From contig MKVQ01000030.1 of the NCBI GenBank assembly GCA_001899635.1, positions 258,986 through 322,985 on the forward strand: DNA of 64,000 bases, read 5' to 3'. Positions 33,747-41,294 of this stretch are shown piece by piece. The position numbers were made by a program, and so were the translations under genes. The stretch comes from Myxococcales bacterium 68-20. Lineage in GTDB: Bacteria > Myxococcota_A > Polyangia > Polyangiales > Polyangiaceae. Under the pieces are notes generated by a model. That model saw only the letters and a list, made by a program, of their open reading frames with translations. It searched no databases and was not told the DNA's origin. Positions within the stretch are counted from its first letter, which is position 1. Each line of letters begins with the position of its first letter.

Positions 33747-35294
33747 GTGATTGACGGATGCGCCGCCGGTGCGCCGGTAGGCTCCGAACGAGCTTGGGTG
33801 CTCGACGCCGTCGCTGGTATCAGCGACGCGCTCGTCGTCGTGGACGAGCGTGCTCGCCTCGTCTACCGCAACCCAGCAGCCGATCTCCTCGGCCTCCAGG
33901 ACCTTGCCCCTGATCCGGCTCACTGGAGCCGTGTGCACGGCATCTTCCTCCCCGACGAGCAGACGCCCTTCCCAACGGCCGAGCTCCCCGTCTCCCGTGC
34001 CCTCACGGCGGGCGAGGCGGTCCGCGACGTCGGCATGTTCGTGAAGAACGAGCGCGTCCCTGCGGGGCTCCACGTCCTCGCGAGCGCGAACCCGCTCCGG
34101 GATCCCTGCGGCCACATCCGCGGCGCGGTGTGCATCCTCCGGGACATCTCCGTGCTCCGGAAGCAAGAGGCTCAGCTCGAGGAGGGCGCTCGCCAGAAGA
34201 AGGCAATCCTCGACAACATCCCCGACATCGCTTGGCTCAAGGACGAGCTCGGCCGTTACGTGCTCGTCAATCAGCCCTTCGCCTCGGCCGCAGGCCGAGC
34301 TGTACCCGACGACGTCGCCGGGCTCACCGATCTCGACCTGTGGCCCCAGGATCTCGCCGAGCTCTACCGCGGTGACGACGCGGAGATCATGCACACGCGG
34401 CTCCACAAGCAGATCGAGGAGCCGTTCGTCGACGCCGATGGCCGGCGGAGCTGGATCGAGACCTTCAAGACGTGCATCGTCGACGACAACGGGAAGGTGA
34501 TCGGAACGACCGGGATCGCGCGTGACATCACCGAGCGCCGGCGGATCGAAGAAGACATGCGCACGAGGAAGAACGAGCTCGAGCAGCGCGTCCTCGAACG
34601 CACCGCGGAGCTCGCCGAGGCGCAGGAGAACCTGGTCCGCCAGGAGCGCCTCGCCGTGCTCGGTCAGCTCGCGGGAGGCGTCGCGCACCAGATCCGCAAC
34701 CCGCTCGCCGCGATCATGAACGCGTCGTACGTCCTGAAGCGACACCTCGCGCCCGATCGACACGAGAACGTCGAGGACGCGATCCGCATCATCCATGACG
34801 AGGTCCGCCACGCGAACATCATCATCACCGGGCTGCTCGACTACGCGCGAGTCCGGACGCCCGATCGCCACCCCACGTCGATCGTCGATCTCCTCGAGCG
34901 CATCCTCGACTCCGACTGGATCCCTTCGAACGTCCGCATCGTGCGGGAGCTCCCGGCGGACTCGGTCGTGAGTGAGGTCGACTCCGACCAGCTCCAGGGG
35001 GCGATCGCGAACTTGGTGCGCAACGCCATCGACGCAATGCCGGACGGCGGCGAGCTCTCGATGGCGCTCGCCGTCCGCGGCGGAGAGATCGTGATCACCG
35101 TCACGGACACGGGCGGAGGGATCAGTCCACACGTGCGAGCGCACCTCTTCGAGCCGCTGCACAGCACGAAGCCGATGGGGATCGGGCTCGGCCTCGTCAC
35201 TGCACGACGCTTCGTCGAGGCGCATGGGGGCCAGATCGCGTGCATCGACGTGCCGAGCGGCGCCCGCTTCGAGATCCGCCTCCCGGCGAGCTGA
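33747..35294 (+). CDS. two-PAS sensor histidine kinase downstream of cydAB
   Basis: 515 aa from a GTG at 33747 after a G-run; no better start fits the first PAS fold. PAS domains lie at about 15-125 ('AVAGISDALVVVDERARLVYRNPAADLLG') and about 150-265 ('ILDNIPDIAWLKDELGRYVLVNQPFA'). A coiled coil follows (265-305), HisKA with His314 ('GGVAHQIRNPLAA'), then HATPase ('NLVRNAIDAMPDGG', 'DTGGGISP', 'GIGLGLVTARRFVEAHGG'). No membrane helices. No response regulator adjoins it. Its place behind cydAB hints at redox or oxygen-linked signalling, which is inference. Confidence 0.92.
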   Translation: MIDGCAAGAPVGSERAWVLDAVAGISDALVVVDERARLVYRNPAADLLGLQDLAPDPAHWSRVHGIFLPDEQTPFPTAELPVSRALTAGEAVRDVGMFVKNERVPAGLHVLASANPLRDPCGHIRGAVCILRDISVLRKQEAQLEEGARQKKAILDNIPDIAWLKDELGRYVLVNQPFASAAGRAVPDDVAGLTDLDLWPQDLAELYRGDDAEIMHTRLHKQIEEPFVDADGRRSWIETFKTCIVDDNGKVIGTTGIARDITERRRIEEDMRTRKNELEQRVLERTAELAEAQENLVRQERLAVLGQLAGGVAHQIRNPLAAIMNASYVLKRHLAPDRHENVEDAIRIIHDEVRHANIIITGLLDYARVRTPDRHPTSIVDLLERILDSDWIPSNVRIVRELPADSVVSEVDSDQLQGAIANLVRNAIDAMPDGGELSMALAVRGGEIVITVTDTGGGISPHVRAHLFEPLHSTKPMGIGLGLVTARRFVEAHGGQIACIDVPSGARFEIRLPAS

Positions 35295-35308
35295 CGGCCA
35301 ACCGTGCC

Positions 35309-36148
35309 TCAGGTCGGGCGCTTCGGCGGCCACACCTGCCGGAGGTAGCGCTCCGGCTGGCTCGGGTCCCACTGGCGTCGGTAGCCGAGCGAGACCTCGT
35401 GGAACACCACGCCGTCGACCTCGCGTTGCTGCCGGATGTGGAGGTGGCCGAACACGACGGCCTTCGCGCGGAACCGCATGTGCCAGTCCTCGGTCTTCCG
35501 CGTCCCACACCAGATCGAGAAGCGGGGGACGCGCGGCAGGCGCGCGTGCTCGCGACGAAGCGGAAAATGGTTCACGAGGATCGTCGCGACCTCCTCGGGC
35601 AACGCTGCGAGGCGTGCCTCGGTCGCACGCACGCGCGCGTCGCACCACGCGGCTCGACTCGGATGAGGATCCGGATGGAGGACGTACTCGTCGGTGCACA
35701 CGATGCCGTGCTCGGCCGCCCACGCGAGTGCCTCCTCTGCCGGGACGTCGTCGGGACGGAAGGAGTAGTCGTAGAGGAGGAAGAGCGGCGCGATCACGAT
35801 CGGCGGCCCGTCGCCCGGCCAGCGCTCGTACGGATCCTCCGGCGAGAGGACGTCGTAGCGACGACACATGTCGACGAGACGCCCGTAGCGCTCCTCGCCG
35901 CGCGGACCGTCCTTCTCCACGGTCCAGAGCTCGTGATTGCCGGGCACCCAGACGAGCCGCTCGAACTTCGGCGCGAGCGTCTCGAAGACCAGCTCGAGAT
36001 CCTTCTCCGACTCGCCGAGGTCGCCGCCGAGGATGAGCCAGTCTGCGGTCTTCCCGGGACGAGCGGCTGCGATCTCCTCGACGAAGCGCCGGTTCTGCAC
36101 TTGCCGAACATGGAGATCGCTTACCGCGAGCAGGGCACCGGCCTTCAT
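35309..36148 (-). CDS. calcineurin-like metallophosphoesterase
   Basis: 279 aa. The five phosphoesterase motifs are present: 'AVSDLHV' (Asp/His), 'LILGGDLGE' (Asp), 'WVPGNHELW' (Asn-His-Glu), 'ILVNHFPL' (His) and 'VVFGHLHIRQ' (His-x-His). The middle holds an insert with 'PLFLLYDYSFRPDDVPAEEAL'. No signal peptide. It would hydrolyse a phosphoester with two metal ions; substrate unknown. Its 3' end is 14 bases from the convergent kinase stop. Confidence 0.92.
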   Translation of the reverse strand: MKAGALLAVSDLHVRQVQNRRFVEEIAAARPGKTADWLILGGDLGESEKDLELVFETLAPKFERLVWVPGNHELWTVEKDGPRGEERYGRLVDMCRRYDVLSPEDPYERWPGDGPPIVIAPLFLLYDYSFRPDDVPAEEALAWAAEHGIVCTDEYVLHPDPHPSRAAWCDARVRATEARLAALPEEVATILVNHFPLRREHARLPRVPRFSIWCGTRKTEDWHMRFRAKAVVFGHLHIRQQREVDGVVFHEVSLGYRRQWDPSQPERYLRQVWPPKRPT

Positions 36149-36182
36149 CCCCGCTCATCCTAGTGTGGTCTCGAGCGACGCG

Positions 36183-37637
36183 TCAGTCGCGACGGCGCCG
36201 GCGCGCTCCGGCGAGCACGAGCGCAGAGACGGCGAGCACCAGCACTGACGAGCTCGATGCGCCGGCGGCGGTCGAGCATCCGGTCGTCGTGGTCGTCGTG
36301 GTCCCGCCGCCCGCGCTCTCCGGCGGCGCCTCCTCCTCGGGCGCCCCGTCCTCGCCGCCGTTCTGGACCGGCGAGTCCGCGCACTCGGTCTTGCAGTTGG
36401 TCGTCGCGCACGCCGCGAGCTTCTTGCGTGCCGTGTTGGTGGCGCAGGCGGGATCGGCGTCGTTGTCCTTCAGACAGACGTAGCACTGGCCGTTCGCCGC
36501 GCAGTCGGTCTGCTCCTCGCAGCACGACTTCTCGACGCACGTCCGGCAGGAGCCGGATTCCATCTTGTAGCCACACTTCGGGGCGGTGAGACACGAGCCC
36601 GAGCCCGCGCACTTGTCAGCGCAGGCACGAGTGCAGACGCAGTTGGCGGCCGCCTGGAACGGGCCTTCCGCGAGCGGGTACTCCTTGAAGCAATCGGCCG
36701 CCTTCTTTCCGGCGGAGAGGCACTCGTAGTAGCCCCTGCAGGCCTTGTCGGCGAGACAGGAGGCGCTCATCGCGGCGCATTCGCTCTTGCCGGAGTTGGC
36801 GATCTTCTCGCAGAGCGAGCAGCTGTCGCCGGGCAGAGCCTTGGTCAGCTCCGTCTCGAAGAACGAGAGGTCGGACGTCACGCGTGCGCTGCCACCAGTG
36901 CCGTTACAGCCATCCTGCACGTACGAGTGGATGCCGACGACGCGCTCGCTCCCGACCGCACCGACGAGCACCGGACCGCCGCTGTCGCCTTGGCAGATCC
37001 CGCTGCTCTGCATGTTGTAGCCGATGGTGGTCAAGGAGAGCTGAGCGACCCGCTTGCTGACCATCCGACGCTGGGTGTTCTCTTCGTCGGGCGACGTCGG
37101 CTCGGTGAGCAACGTTCGTCCGAAGCCCACGCTCGTGACCTGTGTGCCGTTGACGCCGCCGGTGAGGCCATCGGGCGCGCCGGTGAGCGGGATCACCGGC
37201 GTCGACGCGTCCACACCTGCGATCCGAACGACGGCGAAGTCGTAGGCCCCGGTCTGCCGCGAGTAGCGAGCATCGGCCTTGAAGTCGATCACCTCGTAGC
37301 GGAGGGCGTCCGGCGACATGAAGTCCTGCGCCTGGACGACGAGTGCCGGAGCGGGGTCTACGCAGTGTGCCGCGGTCGCCACCCATCCGATTCCACGCTG
37401 CACGTCCTTCTTCACGATCGTGCCGGAGCAGAGACCACCCTGATTGCCCTTCGCGAGGATGAGGGCGACGACGGCCGGGTGCGTGGTATCGACCGAGCCG
37501 TTGATGATCGCGCTCGAGGATTGAGCGACGTTCTCGTTGCTCCCGGAGGCGCCTGGCAGGCCGGCCGGCTCCATCGAGCAGGCGGCGCCGAGGACGATCA
37601 ACGGGAGGCTTCGCACGAGAGAAAGGCGCATCGTCAT
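36183..37637 (-). CDS. secreted trypsin-like serine protease with Cys-rich domain and MYXO-CTERM-like tail
   Basis: 484 aa from the ATG at 37637. Lipoprotein-type signal, lipobox LGAAC (Cys20). The S1 domain opens with 'IINGSVDTTHPAVVAL' and has the catalytic triad: His in 'ATAAHCVD', Asp in 'YDFAVVRI', Ser in 'CQGDSGGPV'. The first two residues after the putative activation site are Ile-Ile, not the chymotrypsin Ile-Val. From about residue 275 to 425 there are about 28 cysteines in short repeats. An acidic linker with a seven-Thr run leads to GC, a helix and RRRRRD. Likely exported and processed at the cell surface to digest protein. Confidence 0.92.
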   Translation of the reverse strand: MTMRLSLVRSLPLIVLGAACSMEPAGLPGASGSNENVAQSSSAIINGSVDTTHPAVVALILAKGNQGGLCSGTIVKKDVQRGIGWVATAAHCVDPAPALVVQAQDFMSPDALRYEVIDFKADARYSRQTGAYDFAVVRIAGVDASTPVIPLTGAPDGLTGGVNGTQVTSVGFGRTLLTEPTSPDEENTQRRMVSKRVAQLSLTTIGYNMQSSGICQGDSGGPVLVGAVGSERVVGIHSYVQDGCNGTGGSARVTSDLSFFETELTKALPGDSCSLCEKIANSGKSECAAMSASCLADKACRGYYECLSAGKKAADCFKEYPLAEGPFQAAANCVCTRACADKCAGSGSCLTAPKCGYKMESGSCRTCVEKSCCEEQTDCAANGQCYVCLKDNDADPACATNTARKKLAACATTNCKTECADSPVQNGGEDGAPEEEAPPESAGGGTTTTTTTGCSTAAGASSSSVLVLAVSALVLAGARRRRRD

Positions 37638-37858
37638 ACCTCGAAGAGCTCCTGAGAGTGGCGACGCGTGACCCACACGGGCGCCCCGGAGCGACGGGCC
37701 ACTCAGTATACGGTAGCGCTTGCGAAATGCCGCCTCGACGCCGTCCCCGATGGCGAGCTCGCGGGAACCGGAGCGCCTCGCCGGCTTTGGCGGGCCCCCG
37801 CAGAGGTGCGCCTTCGGCGCTCATCGAAGCTCGACCGTGTTACCCTCGGTCGACCTTC

Positions 37859-38800
37859 ATGGGTACGGCCGGACGGATCCTGGGCGCTGTCTTGGTCGCA
37901 GTGATGACCGCCACCACGGCTCCGCAGCTCGCCTGGGCGCAGGCTGCTCCTGCGACGAACGCCTCCGCCGAGGAAGCCAAGCGCAAGGGCGACGACGCGA
38001 TGGTGGCATTGCGCTACGAAGAAGCGCTCTCGCACTATCGCATCGCGTACGCCGTCACGAAGAACCCGGCCCTCCTCTACAACATGGGCCGCGCCTACGA
38101 GGGGCTCGCCGACTTCCCGAAGGCGCTCGATGCACTCGAGGAGTTCGTCGCCACGGCCTCTCCCGAGCTCAAGGGGCGGGTCCCGAAGCTCGATGACCTT
38201 CTCCGCGACGTCCGAGGCCGCGTCTCGACGCTCGTGGTGAGCGCGCCGGTCGAAGATGCCGAGATCCGGCTCGGCGAGCGGGTCGTGGGCAAGACGCGCG
38301 CCGGTCAGGTCGTCATCCGAGTGAACGCGGGAAAGCAGCGGCTCGTCGTCTCGAAGGAAGGCTACTCCCCGTTCGACACGGACGTGATGCTCCCCGGAAC
38401 GAAGATCGAGACCGTCAACGCGCGTCTCCTCACGCGCGCGAGCTCGGGTTTCCTCCGCGTGACCTCACCGGTGGCGGGCGCCGCCGTCTCGATCGACGGA
38501 AAGCTGGTCGGCATCGTCCCAGCCGAGTCGGCCGTCTCGGCGGGCTCGCACAAGATCGCGCTGGCGCGTGACGGCTACGAGAAGGCCGAGACGAGCGCCT
38601 TGGTCGCCGTGGGAGAGAGGAAGGAGGTCGACGTCCCGATGGTCGAGCGGTCCTCGATCCTCGGCCGGTGGTGGTTCTGGACCGCGGTCGGCGTCGTGGC
38701 TGCAGGCGGCGTCACGACCATCATCGCCCTCACGACGGAGAAGAGCCCGGACACGGGCACGATCGCCCCCGGTCAGGTGAAGGCAGAGCTCCGGTTCTGA
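37859..38800 (+). CDS. secreted TPR/PEGA-domain protein
   Basis: 313 aa. Signal peptide to about residue 28 (LAWAQA). Two TPR units ('AKRKGDDAMVALRYEEALSHYRIAYAVTKNPALLYNMGRAYEGLADFPKALDALEEFV', about 38-95). Two PEGA modules follow: 'TLVVSAPVEDAEIRLGERVVGKT' (about 122-190) and 'FLRVTSPVAGAAVSIDGKLVGIVP' (about 197-262). A transmembrane helix lies at about 275-297. PEGA modules are beta-sandwich folds found in envelope proteins and after bacterial Ser/Thr kinases. Same class as the proteins at 3853 and 57980. No partner adjoins it. Confidence 0.85.
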   Translation: MGTAGRILGAVLVAVMTATTAPQLAWAQAAPATNASAEEAKRKGDDAMVALRYEEALSHYRIAYAVTKNPALLYNMGRAYEGLADFPKALDALEEFVATASPELKGRVPKLDDLLRDVRGRVSTLVVSAPVEDAEIRLGERVVGKTRAGQVVIRVNAGKQRLVVSKEGYSPFDTDVMLPGTKIETVNARLLTRASSGFLRVTSPVAGAAVSIDGKLVGIVPAESAVSAGSHKIALARDGYEKAETSALVAVGERKEVDVPMVERSSILGRWWFWTAVGVVAAGGVTTIIALTTEKSPDTGTIAPGQVKAELRF

Positions 38801-38882
38801 GACCGGACCGCGCCTCGGGCGGCAGCCTCGCCGTCATCGATCGCTCGGGACGCCTCGTCCGCGGCGAGCAGGTCGAGGGCCG

Positions 38883-40109
38883 TCAGTGGAGGAGCCGCAG
38901 GCCGACGAGCCACGCGGTCCCGATCGCGGTGGTGACCACGGCGACCGGGATCCCCGCGCGCAGGTACTCGCGGAAGGAGAGCCCGCCGATCCGCTGGCTC
39001 TTCTCCGCAACGATCACGTTGGCGACCGAACCGAGCAGCGTGAGGTTGCCCGCGAAGGTCGACGCCATCGCGAGCAGCTCCCAAGCGAGCACGCTATCGG
39101 GCGCGCTGTTCATCTCCGGCCTCACGATCAGGATGAACGGCACGTTCGTGACGACGTTGCTGCCGAGCATGAAGAACGCGGCCGCGCGGGCGTAGGAGAG
39201 CGGTCCAAGCGAAACATCGAACAGCGGAACGTGCTCGAACACCGCGCTCACGACGCCGCTCCGCGCGAGCGCATCGACCGCGATGAAGAGACCTCCGAAG
39301 AAGATGAGGATCGACCAGTCGACGCGCTCCCAGACCTTCTCGGCCTCGACGCGATGAAGGACGAGAAGGAGGACGAACCCGGCGAGCGCCGTGAAGGAGA
39401 GGCTCCCACCGGCGGCGTAGACGACCACCGTCCCCGCGATGACGAGAAGAGTGAGGATGGTGCGCCACGTGAAGAGGGGCTCGCCAGCCTCCACGGGCGG
39501 GAGCTCACCCTCGAGGTCGGCGCGAAAGAGCCAGGCGAGGATCGCATGGTTCGCGGCGAGTCCGAGGACGGCCACCGGGCCCATGTGAACGAGGAACGTC
39601 GCGAAGTCGAGCTCGCCGAGGCTCGCGCAGAGCATGTTCTGCGGGTTTCCGACGAGCGTGGCGACGCTGCCGGTGTTCGCGCCGGTGGCGAGCGCGAGCA
39701 AGAACGGCAGGCGCGGGAGCTTGCATCGTTCGACGAGCTCGACCACGAGCGGGGCGGCGAGCACACACACCGCGTCGTTCGTGACGAATGCCGAGAGGAT
39801 GCCCGCGCCCCAGACGACGGAACCGAGCAGCCGTCCGCGAGTCCGAGCACTCCGGACGAGCAGCGGGGTCGCGCGATCGAGGAAGCCGTCGATCGAGAAG
39901 AACGCGCCCATGCCCATCACGGCGAAGAGGAGCGTCAGCGTGCTCTTGTCGACTGCGGCGCCGGCCTCGGCGGGCGAGACGGCGCCGAGCACGACCGCGA
40001 GCACGGCCCCGATCAGCGCCCCCGAAGGACGATCGATCGGAAGCCAACGGAGGCGTCGTCCCGCGACGAGGACGTAGGTCACGCCGAAGACGAGCAGGCC
40101 CTTCCACAC
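38883..40109 (-). CDS. ArsB/NhaD/SLC13-type ion permease
   Basis: 408 aa, about ten to eleven hydrophobic helices, from a GTG at 40109 that just includes the first helix (GLLVFGVTYVLVAG). Family features include 'AFVTNDAVCVLAAPLVVEL' and 'LATGANTGSVATLVGNPQNML' (the conserved inter-helical ion-binding loop), mirrored in the second half by 'VVTNVPFILIV' and 'ASTFAGNLTLLGSVANVIVAE'. It transports an anion or dicarboxylate, or exchanges Na+/H+; the substrate cannot be fixed from sequence. Its start lies only 24 bases from the divergent MoxR gene. Confidence 0.88.
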   Translation of the reverse strand: MWKGLLVFGVTYVLVAGRRLRWLPIDRPSGALIGAVLAVVLGAVSPAEAGAAVDKSTLTLLFAVMGMGAFFSIDGFLDRATPLLVRSARTRGRLLGSVVWGAGILSAFVTNDAVCVLAAPLVVELVERCKLPRLPFLLALATGANTGSVATLVGNPQNMLCASLGELDFATFLVHMGPVAVLGLAANHAILAWLFRADLEGELPPVEAGEPLFTWRTILTLLVIAGTVVVYAAGGSLSFTALAGFVLLLVLHRVEAEKVWERVDWSILIFFGGLFIAVDALARSGVVSAVFEHVPLFDVSLGPLSYARAAAFFMLGSNVVTNVPFILIVRPEMNSAPDSVLAWELLAMASTFAGNLTLLGSVANVIVAEKSQRIGGLSFREYLRAGIPVAVVTTAIGTAWLVGLRLLH

Positions 40110-40133
40110 GGGGCTGATGGTATCGTCGCGACG

Positions 40134-41237
40134 ATGGCCGAACGCAAGAGCGAGAGCAAAGGAATGCAGCGGCCGCCCGCCGAGGTTTCGTATGCGGAAG
40201 AGCTCACGCGCCTCCGCAAGGACGACGACGCGCCGAAGCCGCCGGGCTGGAAGCTGTCGGCGCGCGCCGTGCGGACGTTCATCCTCGGCGACGAGAAGAA
40301 GAACGTGAGGCAGAAGTTCGTCGGCAACCCGTCGCTCGTCGATCGGGCGATGGTCGCGCTCGCGACGGGGCGCGGCCTCTTGCTCGTCGGCGAGCCCGGA
40401 ACCGCGAAGTCGTTGCTCAGCGAGCTCCTTGCGGCGGCGGTCAGCGGCGACTCGACGCGCACGATCCAGGGCAGCGCAGGCACGACCGAGGACCACATCA
40501 AGTACTCGTGGAACTACGCGCTGCTCCTCGCCGAGGGCCCCACGCCGCGCGCGCTCGTCCCCTCCCCGCTCTACCAGGCGATGAAGGAGGGCGCGATCGT
40601 CCGGTTCGAGGAGGTGACGCGCTGCCCCCTCGAGGTGCAGGACTCACTCCTCGCGGCGCTCTCCGATCGCGTCCTCGCCGTGCCGGAGCTCGAAGGCGAC
40701 GGCGCGATGTTGTTCGCACGCGACGGCTTCAACGTCATCGCCACCGCGAACACGCGCGACCTCGGCGTCAACGAGATGAGCGCCGCGCTGAAGCGCCGCT
40801 TCAACTTCGAGACCGTCTTTCCGATCCCGGACATGAAGACGGAGATGGCGCTCGTTCGCGAGGAGTCTCGCCGCCTCCTCGAGCGCTCCGGCGTGGCGAA
40901 GCCGCTACCGGACGACGTGCTCGAGCTGCTCGTGACGACGTTCCGCGAGCTCCGCTCCGGCGAGACGACCGACGGACAGTCGATGGAGCGCCTCTCCACC
41001 GCGATGAGCACGGCCGAGGCGGTGAGCGTGGCGCACGCGGTCGGTGTGCGAGGTCACTTCCTCGGCGACGGCGCGAATGCGGCGGACCTCGTCGAGTGCC
41101 TCGTCGGCGCGGCGGTGAAGAGCAACGACGACGACCTCAAGCGCCTCCGTCGCTACTTCGAGCAGCGCGTCTCCCGCCGCGAGGGCGCCCACTGGAAGGC
41201 GTACTACGAGGCACGCCACCGGATCCCCGGAAAGTAG
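40134..41237 (+). CDS. MoxR-type AAA+ ATPase (first gene of a MoxR/DUF5682/VWA/SWIM operon)
   Basis: 367 aa from the ATG at 40134; an ATG at 40164 preceded by AAAGGA would be shorter. Walker A GEPGTAKS (about residue 87), Walker B-like 'IVRFEEVTR' with Glu replacing the usual Asp, sensor 1 'VIATANTRD' and arginine finger 'ALKRRFNFE'. The lid domain follows to the C-terminus ('ALGVRGHFLGDGANAADLVECLVGAAVK' region). MoxR ATPases act as chaperones that remodel or load metals into clients, usually with a VWA partner, which is encoded two genes on. It heads a same-strand block of four genes. Confidence 0.92.
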   Translation: MAERKSESKGMQRPPAEVSYAEELTRLRKDDDAPKPPGWKLSARAVRTFILGDEKKNVRQKFVGNPSLVDRAMVALATGRGLLLVGEPGTAKSLLSELLAAAVSGDSTRTIQGSAGTTEDHIKYSWNYALLLAEGPTPRALVPSPLYQAMKEGAIVRFEEVTRCPLEVQDSLLAALSDRVLAVPELEGDGAMLFARDGFNVIATANTRDLGVNEMSAALKRRFNFETVFPIPDMKTEMALVREESRRLLERSGVAKPLPDDVLELLVTTFRELRSGETTDGQSMERLSTAMSTAEAVSVAHAVGVRGHFLGDGANAADLVECLVGAAVKSNDDDLKRLRRYFEQRVSRREGAHWKAYYEARHRIPGK

Positions 41238-41294
41238 GGAGAAGAGTCGCCGAGACGAGGAGAACCGCGGAGGAGCGAGGAGCAAGAGGAGGAA

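Noticed and set aside
33534-36158. 874-codon minus-strand open frame across the PAS kinase and phosphoesterase
   Set aside because: It overlaps two genes with clear motifs in other frames and shows no domain of its own.
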